From: an uncultured Prevotella sp.
GTDB lineage: Bacteria > Bacteroidota > Bacteroidia > Bacteroidales > Bacteroidaceae
Direction of reading: 5' to 3'
Length of the DNA stretch: 64,000 nucleotides
NCBI RefSeq assembly: GCF_946404925.1
Contig: NZ_CAMJFM010000003.1
Span: 102,887 to 166,886, forward strand
In this document: piece after piece, positions 49,955 to 60,611 of the stretch
Layout: every line of letters begins with the position of its first letter
Numbering within the stretch: the stretch's first letter is position 1
Translations under genes and position numbers: made by a program
Notes under the pieces: model-generated
The model's input: the letters and a program-made list of their open reading frames with translations, nothing else
The model's database searches: none
What the model was told of the DNA's origin: nothing

Positions 49955-51012
49955 TGAGCGCATACGCCATATACAGACTGCCCCATGAAGACCACGCCAC
50001 ACTGATACGTCAGACAGAAGGTGAGCCCATGGAGATTCATTCGCTCACAGAGTTGAATGGCAAGCAAGGATTTGTGGTGGCACCATTCGAGGTGAAGGCC
50101 AATCAGCCCATTTTGGTGATACAGGGTGAGACCTCGACTCTTCCACTTGATGGTAGTCATGCTTGTCATCTCGACCAAGCGAAGCGCGTGGAGAGATCTC
50201 TCGACTACGCTCGAGATGACAATCCATCAGGGTATTACAAAATCGACTTTGCCAACTATCACTCACAATTGGAGGCTGATAACTTCCGCAAAATAGTGTT
50301 GGCGCGATGTGCTGATGAGAAGATAGACAAGAAGGTAGAGCCAATGGAGTTGTTCTATCGCGCTTGTGCCTTGTATCCACGCATGTTCATCGCCTTGGTT
50401 GAGACAGAAAAGAGTGGATGCTGGCTGACGGCTACACCTGAGATTCTGCTTGATGGAAAGGAAAACGATTGGCGTACCATTGCACTTGCTGGAACCATGA
50501 AACTTGAGGGCGACCAGCTTGATGGCGAGGGCGAAACCTTGACGTGGAGCACCAAGAATATACAGGAGCAACGCATAGTGGCTACATACATCACTGAGTG
50601 CCTGGAGCGGTTTACGGGCGACTTCCGCGAGGAGGGACCAAAGACGGTGAGAGCTGCCAATCTGGTGCACCTTAGGAGCGACTTTACATTTAAACTCGAT
50701 GATAATAAGCATATTGGCGACCTGCTGAACACCCTGCATCCCACACCAGCCGTGTGCGGACTACCCAAGCGCGAGGCGTTTCAGTTTATCGTCAAAAACG
50801 AACATACCCCACGTCGCTACTATAGCGGCTTTATGGGACCTCTGGGGGCCACTGAGACTCATCTGTATGTTTCGCTGCGATGCATGAACATAGATGACCA
50901 CACATGTCATCTATATGCAGGAGGCGGATTGCTGAAAGACAGCGTAGAAGAGCAGGAGTGGCTTGAAACTGAAGCAAAAATGGAAACAATGAGGAGATTA
51001 TTATATGTATAG
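49954..51012 (+). CDS. menF: isochorismate synthase
   Basis: KIVLARCADEKI; LAGTMKL; HPTPAVCGLPKREAFQFI; RRYYSGFMGP. Confidence 0.9.
   Translation: MSAYAIYRLPHEDHATLIRQTEGEPMEIHSLTELNGKQGFVVAPFEVKANQPILVIQGETSTLPLDGSHACHLDQAKRVERSLDYARDDNPSGYYKIDFANYHSQLEADNFRKIVLARCADEKIDKKVEPMELFYRACALYPRMFIALVETEKSGCWLTATPEILLDGKENDWRTIALAGTMKLEGDQLDGEGETLTWSTKNIQEQRIVATYITECLERFTGDFREEGPKTVRAANLVHLRSDFTFKLDDNKHIGDLLNTLHPTPAVCGLPKREAFQFIVKNEHTPRRYYSGFMGPLGATETHLYVSLRCMNIDDHTCHLYAGGGLLKDSVEEQEWLETEAKMETMRRLLYV
50163..50222. repeat. 60-bp REP-like palindromic element inside menF
   Basis: TTGTCATCTCGA...GAGAGATCTCTC...TCGAGATGACAA, 12-bp perfect outer arms. Confidence 0.85.
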
Positions 51013-52666
51013 CAGTAAGGAGAACGTAAACATACTGACGTCGTTGTTGGTAAAGCATGGTGTAAGGACCGCAGTTGTATGTCCAGGTAGTCGCAATTCG
51101 CCCATCTCGCACAACCTTTGCGAGTGTCCTGATATCGAGTGCTATCCAGTTACCGATGAGCGTAGCGCAGGATTCTATGCCTTGGGCATGGCATTGACGC
51201 TTTGCAAACCTGTAGTTGTTTGTGTGACAAGTGGTACAGCCTTGCTCAATGTGGCTCCAGCTGTGGCCGAGGCCTTCTATCAGCATGTGCCTCTTGTGGT
51301 AATATCAGCTGATAGACCTGAGCAATGGATTGACCAGCTTGATGGCCAAACCATGCCACAGCCTGATGCTTTGGGACACTTTGTGAAGAAGGCCGTGTCG
51401 CTGCCAGAACCTCACGACGAGGAGTCGCGTTGGTATTGTAATCGCTTGGTGAATGAGGCCCTCAATGAGTTGAACCACCATGGCTACGGACCTGTACATA
51501 TCAATGTGCCCATCAGCGAACCATTGTTCGAATTCAATGTGCCAGAGCTGCCTGATGAGCGCCATATACACTTGATAAACAGCCGTTGCGATCGCTATAT
51601 GCTCTCGATAGCATGCTCCGATCAGTTTGTGGCTGCCCAGAAACCTATGCTGGTTATCGGACAGATGTCGATGGAGCAATTGCTGCCAGCTGAGATCTAT
51701 ATGATTTCGCAATGTGCGGTGGTGCTTAACGAGGCATTAAGTCTGGGTAAGGGTGGTAGCCACTTCAATGAGGTGCTCTATGCCGTTTCTGGCAATCCTG
51801 ATTTCGAGCCCGACTTCCTGCTATACGTGGGCGATACCTTGGTGAGCAAGCGCATTAAGAAATGGATGCGCACACTGAAGAATACCAAGATTTGGGCCGT
51901 TACTGAGGATGGAAGAGTTCAGGACACTACCATGAATCTGTATGGTGTCATCGAGGGTCGTCCAGCTGATGTGATTGAGGATCTGGTGGAGTCGATCAAG
52001 ACAAAATCCATCAGCTCAACATCTCGCTATAAGGCCCGTTGGGATATGGCGCTCCGCAAGACGGCTCACATGGCGTTTACCTATAAGCCAGAATACTCGC
52101 AGATGGCTGCCGTCAAGATGTTCGAGGAGAAACTTGGCACGGCTGTAAACTACTACGTGCACTATGGCAATAGCAGCTCTATACGTTTGGCCAGCTTCTA
52201 TGCGCGCCACTTTGTGTATTGCAACCGTGGTGTTAATGGCATCGAGGGAACGCTTTCAACAGCTGCTGGAGGATCGGTGGTTACTGAACAAAAAGTGTTC
52301 TGTGCCCTGGGCGACTTGAGTTTCTTCTACGATCAGAATGCGCTTTGGAATCAGAACCTGAAGGGCAATCTGCGTGTGTTGTTGTTCAACAATCAGCAGG
52401 GCACCATCTTCAGCATGCTGAAGGGCTTGGAGCAGAGTGATTCGCGCGACAGATTCGTATCAGGTGCGCATACTGCTACTGCTCAGGGTATCTGTATGCA
52501 GAATAACGTGCAATACCTCAAGGCTACCAACATGGAGGAGTTGGCACAAGGCCTCGACACACTGATTAATGCGGAGAGCGATCGACCCATACTGCTCGAG
52601 GTACTGACTGAGGCCGAAAACGACGTGCGCATAGTGAAGGAATATTATCAAAAGTTGAATATATGA
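51005..52666 (+). CDS. menD: 2-succinyl-5-enolpyruvyl-6-hydroxy-3-cyclohexene-1-carboxylate synthase
   Basis: [56 protein letters not shown]. Confidence 0.96.
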   Translation: MYSSKENVNILTSLLVKHGVRTAVVCPGSRNSPISHNLCECPDIECYPVTDERSAGFYALGMALTLCKPVVVCVTSGTALLNVAPAVAEAFYQHVPLVVISADRPEQWIDQLDGQTMPQPDALGHFVKKAVSLPEPHDEESRWYCNRLVNEALNELNHHGYGPVHINVPISEPLFEFNVPELPDERHIHLINSRCDRYMLSIACSDQFVAAQKPMLVIGQMSMEQLLPAEIYMISQCAVVLNEALSLGKGGSHFNEVLYAVSGNPDFEPDFLLYVGDTLVSKRIKKWMRTLKNTKIWAVTEDGRVQDTTMNLYGVIEGRPADVIEDLVESIKTKSISSTSRYKARWDMALRKTAHMAFTYKPEYSQMAAVKMFEEKLGTAVNYYVHYGNSSSIRLASFYARHFVYCNRGVNGIEGTLSTAAGGSVVTEQKVFCALGDLSFFYDQNALWNQNLKGNLRVLLFNNQQGTIFSMLKGLEQSDSRDRFVSGAHTATAQGICMQNNVQYLKATNMEELAQGLDTLINAESDRPILLEVLTEAENDVRIVKEYYQKLNI

Positions 52667-53514
52667 GAAATTGGAAACAGATAAGAGAATTTAAGGAGAT
52701 ACTTTTCGAAGAATATAATGGTATAGCCAAGATAACCATCAACCGTCCACAATATCGTAATGCCTTTACACCCAAGACCACTTGGGAGTTGAGTCAGGCT
52801 TTCTCTATGTGTCGCGAGATGCAGGATATTAGTGTGGTGCTGCTTACTGGTGCTATGAGCGAGGTGCCTGAGGGTAAGACCTTGGCTGATGTGAAACATG
52901 CCTTCTGCTCTGGTGGCGATATGCACGTAAAGGGCCGTGGCGGATATGTTGACGAAGAGGGTGTGCCTCGTTTGAGTGTGCTCGATGTGCAGATGCAGAT
53001 TCGTCGTTTGCCTAAGCCCGTCATCGCCATGGTGAATGGTTACGCCATTGGTGGCGGACATGTGCTACACCTGGTGTGCGACTTGACCATCGCTTCAGAG
53101 AATGCCATCTTTGGTCAGACGGGGCCTAAGGTTGGAAGCTTCGATGCAGGTTTTGGTTCTTCGTATCTGGCAAGAATCGTTGGTCAGAAGAAGGCGCGCG
53201 AGATATGGTTCCTTTGTCGTCAGTATTCAGCCAAGGAGGCCGAGGAGATGGGTATGGTCAACAAGGTTGTGCCCATTGAGCGCTTGGAAGACGAGTGTGT
53301 GGAGTGGGCCGAGATTATGATGGAACGTTCGCCATTGGCACTCCGTATGATCAAGGCAGGACTCAATGCCGAACTCGATGGCCAAGCTGGTATCCAGGAG
53401 CTTGCAGGCGATTGTACCATGCTATACTACTTCCTCGATGAGGCCCAAGAGGGTGGAAAAGCCTTCCTGGAAAAGCGCAAGCCCGACTTCAAGAAGTATC
53501 CTAAACTGCCTTGA
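52663..53514 (+). CDS. menB: 1,4-dihydroxy-2-naphthoyl-CoA synthase
   Basis: [65 protein letters not shown]. Confidence 0.96.
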   Translation: MRNWKQIREFKEILFEEYNGIAKITINRPQYRNAFTPKTTWELSQAFSMCREMQDISVVLLTGAMSEVPEGKTLADVKHAFCSGGDMHVKGRGGYVDEEGVPRLSVLDVQMQIRRLPKPVIAMVNGYAIGGGHVLHLVCDLTIASENAIFGQTGPKVGSFDAGFGSSYLARIVGQKKAREIWFLCRQYSAKEAEEMGMVNKVVPIERLEDECVEWAEIMMERSPLALRMIKAGLNAELDGQAGIQELAGDCTMLYYFLDEAQEGGKAFLEKRKPDFKKYPKLP

Positions 53515-53523
53515 TTTTTTAGG

Positions 53524-53550
53524 CACGGATTTCACGGATTAACACGGATT
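53524..53550. repeat. three CACGGATT units
   Basis: CACGGATTTCACGGATTAACACGGATT. Confidence 0.9.
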
Positions 53551-53558
53551 TTTGTTCT

Positions 53559-54599
53559 ATGCGATTTGAGATAGAAGAACGACTTCTGCATTTTAAGCAA
53601 CCAGCTGGGACTTCGCGAGGGGTGTATCTGACGAGGAAAATCTGGTTGATTAAGCTTGTGGATGGCGATAAGACAGGAGTGGGAGAGTGTGCACCATTGC
53701 CCGATTTGAGCTGCGATGCGATGGGCGACGAGGCGTATGCCTCTATATTAAATAAGGTGTGCGAGGATTATTGCACATCGGGCGAGATCGATTACGACGC
53801 TCTTCGCGACTACCCCTCGATGCTCTTCGGCCTCGAAACAGCGGTGCTTGATTTGCAAGCTTCTCACCTCTCCGCTCTCCGCTCTCACCTCTTAATTGAC
53901 ACTGCTTTCAGCCGTGGCGAAGTAGGTATCCCCATCAACGGACTTGTATGGATGGGCAATTACGAGGAGATGTTGGCACGATTGGAAGATAAACTCGAAA
54001 AGGGTTTCCGTTGTGTCAAGCTGAAGATTGGCGCCATCGACTTCGACAAGGAACTTGATTTGGTAAAGCGCATCCGCGACAGATTCTCATTTCACGAGGT
54101 AGAGTTGCGTGTGGATGCCAATGGTGGTTTCAAGTACGAGGATGCGCTCTATAAACTCGAGTTGCTCTCGCAATACGCCATCCATTCCATCGAGCAACCC
54201 ATCAAGCAGGGACAGTGGGCATATATGGCCGAACTCTGTAGAGAGTCGCCACTTCCTATCGCGCTCGATGAGGAACTGATAGGCATCAACGATCCTGAGA
54301 CCAAGCGCCACATGCTGAACATCATCAAACCTCGATACATCATCCTCAAACCATCGCTTCATGGTGGCATGATGGGGTGCCGCGAGTGGATCAGCATTGC
54401 GCGCGAAATGGGTATTGGCTCGTGGATAACCTCTGCACTCGAAAGTAACATTGGTCTTAACGCCATCGCTCAATTCGCTTCGAGCGTTTATGGCGATAAC
54501 ATCACCATGCCCCAAGGTCTTGGTACGGGTCAGTTGTTTACTGATAACATCCCCATGCCGCTCGAAATACGTGGCGATAAATTGTGGCTATGTCGTTAG
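53559..54599 (+). CDS. menC: o-succinylbenzoate synthase
   Basis: KLKIGAIDFDKELDLVKRIR; LRVDANGGF; EQPIKQGQ; ALDEELIG. Confidence 0.92.
   Translation: MRFEIEERLLHFKQPAGTSRGVYLTRKIWLIKLVDGDKTGVGECAPLPDLSCDAMGDEAYASILNKVCEDYCTSGEIDYDALRDYPSMLFGLETAVLDLQASHLSALRSHLLIDTAFSRGEVGIPINGLVWMGNYEEMLARLEDKLEKGFRCVKLKIGAIDFDKELDLVKRIRDRFSFHEVELRVDANGGFKYEDALYKLELLSQYAIHSIEQPIKQGQWAYMAELCRESPLPIALDEELIGINDPETKRHMLNIIKPRYIILKPSLHGGMMGCREWISIAREMGIGSWITSALESNIGLNAIAQFASSVYGDNITMPQGLGTGQLFTDNIPMPLEIRGDKLWLCR
53862..53896. repeat. 5 x 7-nt tract inside menC: TCTCACC TCTCCGC TCTCCGC TCTCACC TCTTAAT
   Basis: Read directly. Confidence 0.93.
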
Positions 54600-55564
54600 A
54601 GGAGTTTCTGGAGGAGTGGAATAAACCATCGGAGTTTGTTGAGGTGAAGACCAGCGGTAGTACTGGTGAGCCCAAGCGTATGATGGTTGAGAAACGCAGG
54701 ATGCTGAATTCTGCGCGCATTACCTGCGATTTTCTTGGCCTAAAAAAGGGCGATACTGCCTTGCTCTGTATGTCTACCGATTACATCGCAGGTAAGATGA
54801 TGGTGGTGCGCTCCATCGAGCGCGGACTCAAGCTTATTAGTGTTGAGCCTTCAGGCCATCCGCTTTCTCACCTCTCCGCTCTCACCTCTCACCTCTCTCT
54901 TGTCGCTATGGTGCCGATGCAGGTGTATAATTCGTTGCAGGTGCCGGAGGAGAAGGAACGACTGATGGCGATAAGGCATCTGATTATTGGTGGTGGGGCG
55001 ATTGATGAAGCGATGGAACGAGAGTTGCGCGAGTTTCCAAATGCTGTTTGGAGTACCTATGGCATGACGGAGACTTTGTCGCATATTGCTCTTCGTCGTA
55101 TCAGTGGTCCTGATGCATCCGACTGGTACACCCCATTCCCTTCTGTCGAAATCAGCCAGAATGATGATGGTTGCCTCGTGATCAATGCCCCTGAAGTTTG
55201 TGCTGAAACCTTGGTCACTAATGACATAGTGGAGATTGTGAACAAGCGTTTCCGCATCCTTGGCCGCAAAGACAATGTGATTTGCTCTGGTGGTATCAAA
55301 CTCCAGATTGAGGAAATTGAACGCGAACTTAAACCTTACGTGCGCGTACCTTATATAATAAGTAAGCGAAAAGATGAGAAGTTTGGCGAGGTAGTTGTGC
55401 TACTAACTGAAAATTCAACTGAAGTGGCTCAAGCTATCTGCGAAAAACACCTTCCTAAATATCATCAACCTAAAGCCTACATTCATGTAGACCAAATTCC
55501 ACTAACTGAAACGGGCAAACCCGCCCGCAAGAAGGCTGAAATTTTAGCTCGTGATATAAAGTAA
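54584..55564 (+). CDS. menE: o-succinylbenzoate--CoA ligase
   Basis: VKTSGSTGEPKRMMVEK; STYGMTETLSHIALRRISG; LGRKDNVICSGGIKLQIEEIE. Confidence 0.93.
   Translation: MAMSLEEFLEEWNKPSEFVEVKTSGSTGEPKRMMVEKRRMLNSARITCDFLGLKKGDTALLCMSTDYIAGKMMVVRSIERGLKLISVEPSGHPLSHLSALTSHLSLVAMVPMQVYNSLQVPEEKERLMAIRHLIIGGGAIDEAMERELREFPNAVWSTYGMTETLSHIALRRISGPDASDWYTPFPSVEISQNDDGCLVINAPEVCAETLVTNDIVEIVNKRFRILGRKDNVICSGGIKLQIEEIERELKPYVRVPYIISKRKDEKFGEVVVLLTENSTEVAQAICEKHLPKYHQPKAYIHVDQIPLTETGKPARKKAEILARDIK
54866..54900. repeat. 5 x 7-nt tract inside menE: TCTCACC TCTCCGC TCTCACC TCTCACC TCTCTCT
   Basis: Read directly. Confidence 0.93.
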
Positions 55565-55659
55565 GATAGGACTACTCTCGCGAGCAGTCCTACCTCGATT
55601 AGTTAGTAATATGATTAGGTCTATTAAGTTGATTGGTTATTCCTATTTATATCTTGCGC

Positions 55660-56709
55660 CTAACTTTCTCTATAGAAGTCAAGTGCCTCATAAATTTCAT
55701 CCTTAGTGGCCGTCTGGTTGATCAGAATATCACCCACACCGCCTAGTAGCGTAAAGTTGATGACGCCAGCCACGTTCTTCTTGTCGTGAGTCATCAGCTC
55801 CATCAGCGTTGGATAATCATCACATGTGATGTCCATCTTACCATAGTGGTCGAGTATGAATCTGGCCGTCTGGTGCATCTTATCGCTTGGGAATCCAGTC
55901 TTGATGGCACTCAGATACAACTCTACTATCAATCCCCACGCCACGGCATAACCATGGAGCACGGGTTTACGCTTCAGAGCCAGCGATTCGAACGCGTGTC
56001 CAGCGGTATGACCTAAGTTCAGAGCCTTGCGGATGCCCTTCTCAGTAGGATCCTCTGTCACAATACGCTGCTTTACGGCCACCGATTCGGCCACCATACG
56101 TTTCAGTTCCACCAGATTTGGCTTTTCGATGTCGAACGATAGCAGTTCGCCAAGCATCTTCTCGTTGTTGATGAGTCCGTGCTTCAGCATCTCAGCATAT
56201 CCACTCAGCATGTTCTCTACATCGAGTGTTTTCAGGAACTCTGTGTCCAGGATCACGCTCTTGGCATTGTTAAACACGCCAACCTCGTTTTTCAGACCCA
56301 GAAAGTTTATACCTGTTTTTCCACCTACCGATGCGTCGACCATCGAGAGCAGGGTGGTGGGTATGTTGATGTAGTTGATGCCACGCTTAAAGGTAGATGC
56401 AGCAAAACCGCCAAGGTCGGTCACCATGCCACCTCCTATATTTATTAATAAGGTGTGACGTGTGGCTCCACCTTCGCTCAGATGTTTCCAAACGGTCATC
56501 AGCGATGCAAAGTCCTTATGTGCATCGGTAGCCTGGATAACAATCTGCTTGGCATTTTTCAGGCAATCAAAACCCTCAACTACGGGCCAACAGTACTTGA
56601 CCGTAGTCTCATCAGCCAACACGAAGGTCATATCGTGCTCGCACTCAGAGATTGCCTCTTCGAGTGTTTTATCCAACTGGTCGGATATGATAACTTTTTG
56701 TGGGCTCAT
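55660..56709 (-). CDS. aroB: 3-dehydroquinate synthase
   Basis: GGGMVTDLGGFAASTFKRGINYINIPTTLLSMVDASVGGKTGIN; GHTAGHAFE; start chosen at MSPQKVI. Confidence 0.95.
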   Translation of the reverse strand: MSPQKVIISDQLDKTLEEAISECEHDMTFVLADETTVKYCWPVVEGFDCLKNAKQIVIQATDAHKDFASLMTVWKHLSEGGATRHTLLINIGGGMVTDLGGFAASTFKRGINYINIPTTLLSMVDASVGGKTGINFLGLKNEVGVFNNAKSVILDTEFLKTLDVENMLSGYAEMLKHGLINNEKMLGELLSFDIEKPNLVELKRMVAESVAVKQRIVTEDPTEKGIRKALNLGHTAGHAFESLALKRKPVLHGYAVAWGLIVELYLSAIKTGFPSDKMHQTARFILDHYGKMDITCDDYPTLMELMTHDKKNVAGVINFTLLGGVGDILINQTATKDEIYEALDFYRES

Positions 56710-56863
56710 TATCGTTTGGTTGCCTAATTTCGATTTTTTTTCTGCGTGCAAAGATAACACAATTTTTTTAAAACCTAACATTTTAAATAAAAAATTAGTG
56801 TTTGCATTAAACTTTTTTTCGCTGTGTGCGTCAAACAATCAGTTAAAACGTTGAAAAAGTAAT

Positions 56864-59806
56864 ATGAGAAGACTATTAGTTTTGATGATGACCGTATCGT
56901 TAGCGGTTCTCTCAGTACATGCGCAACGCATGGTTTCAGGTAAAGTGATTGAGCAGGATACTCAAGATGCTGTTATTCAAGCCACCGCCTCAATTCTTTC
57001 GGGCGACAAGGTTGTTTCTAACGGCGTAACCAACACCGATGGTGCATTCCGTGTAAAAGCTCCCAGCGATGGTACCTTTACACTTAAGATTACTTATGTG
57101 GGCTTCAAGACCTACACTAAGAAGATTACCATAAAGGACGGTAAGGACTTCAATGCAGGCACCATCTCGCTTTCGCCCGATGCCATCATGCTGAAGGGTG
57201 CCACCGTTACGGCTCGCGCATCGAAGGTAACACTCAAGGCCGACACCTTTGTATATAATGCAGCAGCATTCCGTACGCCCGAGGGTTCGGTAGTTGAGGA
57301 ACTGGTTAAGCGCCTTCCAGGAGCCGAGGTGAGCGACGACGGAACCATCAAGATTAATGGTAAAGAGGTTAAGAAGATTCTGGTAGATGGTAAGGAGTTC
57401 ATGACTGGCGATACCAAGACCGCCATCAAGAACCTGCCTACCAACATCATCGACCGTATTAAGGCTTACGACAAGCAGAGCGATCTGGCCCGTGTATCGG
57501 GTATCGAGGATGGCGAGGAGGAGACCGTGCTCGACTTCGGTATCAAGCAGGGAATGAACAAGGGTATCATGGCCAATGCCGACCTTGCCATTGGTACCAA
57601 GGACCGTTACTCTGGCCGTATCTTTGGTGGTATCATGAATAGTGCTACCAAGATATTCCTGATGACCAATGCAAACAATACAAATGATATGGGATTCCCA
57701 GGTGGTGGCGGTGGAGGCCGTTGGGGAGGACGCCAAGGCCTCACAGCCACAAAAATGACTGGTTTGAATCTTAACTACGAGGGCACCAAGCTTAAGCTCG
57801 ATGGTAGCGTCCGCTGGAATCACAGCAATGGCGATGCTTTCTCAAAGGTGTCACGTCAGACTATCTATAGCGAGACCGTGTCGCAGTATAGCAATAGCAT
57901 CTCGCAGAACTTTACTCGTTCTAACGCATGGAATGCCCAGATGCGTTTGGAGTGGACCCCCGACTCAATGACTAACATAATGTTCCGTCCATCGTTCCGT
58001 ATCAACTCAAGCGATGGCGACAACAACAGCCTCGAGGCTTCGTTTACCGATGATCCATATAAATATGTAAAGTCTCCACTCGACGAGCTTAACACTCTCA
58101 TCGGCCAGGGCCTCGTTCAGAACGATCGCACCCAGACAAGCGTGTCGTATAGCGATTCTAAGAACCTCAATGGTATGTTGCAGTTCAACCGCCGTCTCAG
58201 CAATACTGGTCGTAACATCACCTTGCAGTTGAATGCTGGATGGAGCGATGGCGACAGCAAGTCAATCTCAAATAGCTTGATTAGCTACTACAACACAGGT
58301 GTTATCACAGGCGACACCATCAATCGCTATTCTATCACACCTACCAAGAACTGGAACTATAGCGCCCGCATCACTTATAGCGAGCCTATCATGCCTCGCA
58401 CCTACTTGCAGTTCTGCTACCAGTATCAGTATCGCTATCAGAAGAGCGATCGTGGTACTTACGATTTCAGCTCGCTGCCCGTTGTTGCACCATGGTCTGG
58501 AGGCTTCCGTTCGTGGGATAGCTACCTCAACCAGTTTGGCGTAAATAATATCGATCCTTATCGCGACGACAGCCAGAGCCGCTACTCTGAGTATCAGAAC
58601 TACATCCACACCGCTGAGGTGATGCTTCGCATAGTTCGTAGCGCTTATACCTTCAATGTTGGTGTGCAGATGGTTCCACAGAAGTCGCACTTCATTCAGG
58701 ACTATAAGGGCGTTCATGCCGACACCGTTCGCACCGTTACCAACTTTGCGCCTACCATGGACTTCCGTTGGAAGCGCAATCAGCAGAGTCAGCTGCGTTT
58801 CATCTATCGTGCCAACACCAGTCAGCCTTCAATGAGCGACCTGCTCGATATTACTGATAACAGCGACCCCCTGAACATCCAAAAGGGTAACCCAGGCTTG
58901 AAGCCTTCGTTCACTCAGAACTTCCGTTTGAACTATAACGACTACATCCAGAAGTATCAGCGCGCCATCATGACGTTTGTAAACTTCTCGACTACAGCCA
59001 ACTCGATTTCAAACAAGACCACATACAACCCTGAGACCGGTGGTCGTATCACCAAGCCCGAGAACATCAACGGCAACTGGAATGGTATGGTTGGATTCAT
59101 GTTCAACACCGCTCTCGACTCAGCTGCATTCTTCAATGTCAACACCTTTACCAATCTTAACTACGCTCACAATGTGGGTTACGTTAGTGTCGACTTGAAC
59201 TCCGATTCTCAGAAGTCGGTTACAACCACTCTTGGCGTCATGGAGCGTTTGGCAGCCAGCTATCGCAACGATTGGTTGGAGTTCGAGCTTAGCGGTTCGG
59301 TTAACTACAACCACAGCCGTAGCGAACTTCAGAAGAACAACAACCTCGACACATGGATGTTTACCTATGGAGGTATGATTGGTCTTACTGCACCTTGGGG
59401 CACATCACTCACTACTAATATGAATATGCAGAGCCGTCGTGGTTACAACGATGCCTCGATGAACACCAACGAGCTCATCTGGAATGCCCAGCTCTCGCAG
59501 AGTTTCCTGAAGGGTAACGCCCTCACCATCTCTCTGCAGCTGTACGACATCCTGCATCAGCAGAGCAACATCAGTCGCTCTATCACCGCTTCAATGCGTA
59601 CCGATACCGAGTACAACTCGATTACCAGCTATGGTATGTTGCACGTCATCTACCGCTTGAACCTCTTCGGAGGCAAGGCCGGTCGGCAGGGCTTTGGTGG
59701 TCCTGGCATGGGTCCTGGCGGTCGTGGTGGCCGTGGCGGTGGCTTCGGTGGTCCACGCGGTGGTGGTCCTCGTGGTGGTGGCTTCGGTGGCCCACGCATG
59801 TTCTAA
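56864..59806 (+). CDS. TonB-dependent receptor/outer membrane beta-barrel protein with N-terminal carboxypeptidase-like domain and Gly/Arg-rich tail
   Basis: MVSGKVIEQDTQDAVIQATASIL...; plug; C-term GGKAGRQGFGGPGMGPGGRGGRGGGFGGPRGGGPRGGGFGGPRMF. Confidence 0.88.
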   Translation: MRRLLVLMMTVSLAVLSVHAQRMVSGKVIEQDTQDAVIQATASILSGDKVVSNGVTNTDGAFRVKAPSDGTFTLKITYVGFKTYTKKITIKDGKDFNAGTISLSPDAIMLKGATVTARASKVTLKADTFVYNAAAFRTPEGSVVEELVKRLPGAEVSDDGTIKINGKEVKKILVDGKEFMTGDTKTAIKNLPTNIIDRIKAYDKQSDLARVSGIEDGEEETVLDFGIKQGMNKGIMANADLAIGTKDRYSGRIFGGIMNSATKIFLMTNANNTNDMGFPGGGGGGRWGGRQGLTATKMTGLNLNYEGTKLKLDGSVRWNHSNGDAFSKVSRQTIYSETVSQYSNSISQNFTRSNAWNAQMRLEWTPDSMTNIMFRPSFRINSSDGDNNSLEASFTDDPYKYVKSPLDELNTLIGQGLVQNDRTQTSVSYSDSKNLNGMLQFNRRLSNTGRNITLQLNAGWSDGDSKSISNSLISYYNTGVITGDTINRYSITPTKNWNYSARITYSEPIMPRTYLQFCYQYQYRYQKSDRGTYDFSSLPVVAPWSGGFRSWDSYLNQFGVNNIDPYRDDSQSRYSEYQNYIHTAEVMLRIVRSAYTFNVGVQMVPQKSHFIQDYKGVHADTVRTVTNFAPTMDFRWKRNQQSQLRFIYRANTSQPSMSDLLDITDNSDPLNIQKGNPGLKPSFTQNFRLNYNDYIQKYQRAIMTFVNFSTTANSISNKTTYNPETGGRITKPENINGNWNGMVGFMFNTALDSAAFFNVNTFTNLNYAHNVGYVSVDLNSDSQKSVTTTLGVMERLAASYRNDWLEFELSGSVNYNHSRSELQKNNNLDTWMFTYGGMIGLTAPWGTSLTTNMNMQSRRGYNDASMNTNELIWNAQLSQSFLKGNALTISLQLYDILHQQSNISRSITASMRTDTEYNSITSYGMLHVIYRLNLFGGKAGRQGFGGPGMGPGGRGGRGGGFGGPRGGGPRGGGFGGPRMF

Positions 59807-59893
59807 AAACTAAAAACGAGATTGCTCCAAATTTTTTGGAGCAATTTTCTTTTATCTCCGAAATTTTGTGTAACTTTGCAGCCCAAATAGATC

Positions 59894-60601
59894 ATGTGCG
59901 CATTTATGAAGCAAGCAATGATATTTGCCGCAGGGCTTGGCACTCGTCTCAAGCCGTTAACCGACACCATGCCAAAGGCTCTGGTGAGGGTAGGGGGGCA
60001 ACCGCTGCTTTGGCACGTGATACACAAACTTAAACATGCTGGATATGAGCGCATTGTGATTAATGTTCACCACTTTGCAGGTCAGATTGTAGATTATCTC
60101 AAGGCCAACGATAACTTTGGTCTCGACATCCGTATTAGCGACGAGAGCGATATGCTGCTCGAAACGGGTGGAGGCATCAAGAAGGCACTTCCGCTCTTCG
60201 ATCCCACCGAGCCAATACTTATTCATAATGTCGATATCTTGAGTAATCTCGACCTCACTGCTCTCCCCACCGATGCACCACTCCTTGTGGTTAGTCAGCG
60301 CCAAACCAAGCGCTATCTGCTTTTCGACGACACTATGCGTCTGCAAGGCTGGACCAACATCGAAACGGGCGAGGTGAAAGGAACTCGCGCGGAACGCGAG
60401 CTAGCTTTCTCTGGCATCCATATGTTCCACCCATCGTTGGCACCATTGCTGGCCGATTGGCCTGAGCGATTCCCCATCATGGACTTCTACCTCAAGGCCT
60501 GTGGCTCTCATCTTATCCGAGGCTACGAGGCTAAAGACCTCCGTCTGCTCGACGTAGGCAAGCTCGACACTCTCGACAAGGCTGAGGATTTTATTAAATA
60601 A
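59894..60601 (+). CDS. sugar nucleotidyltransferase (MurNAc-1-P uridylyltransferase-like)
   Basis: [35 protein letters not shown]. Confidence 0.9.
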   Translation: MCAFMKQAMIFAAGLGTRLKPLTDTMPKALVRVGGQPLLWHVIHKLKHAGYERIVINVHHFAGQIVDYLKANDNFGLDIRISDESDMLLETGGGIKKALPLFDPTEPILIHNVDILSNLDLTALPTDAPLLVVSQRQTKRYLLFDDTMRLQGWTNIETGEVKGTRAERELAFSGIHMFHPSLAPLLADWPERFPIMDFYLKACGSHLIRGYEAKDLRLLDVGKLDTLDKAEDFIK

Positions 60602-60611
60602 ATATATAAGT

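Noticed and set aside
49538-55564. Menaquinone cluster as an unusual pathway
   Set aside because: Gene content menI-like/F/D/B/C/E is a normal arrangement; only the repeat insertions inside menF, menC and menE are notable.
57690-57735. GGTGGTGGCGGTGGAGG stretch as a repeat element
   Set aside because: Simple coding run for a Gly-rich loop in the outer-membrane protein.
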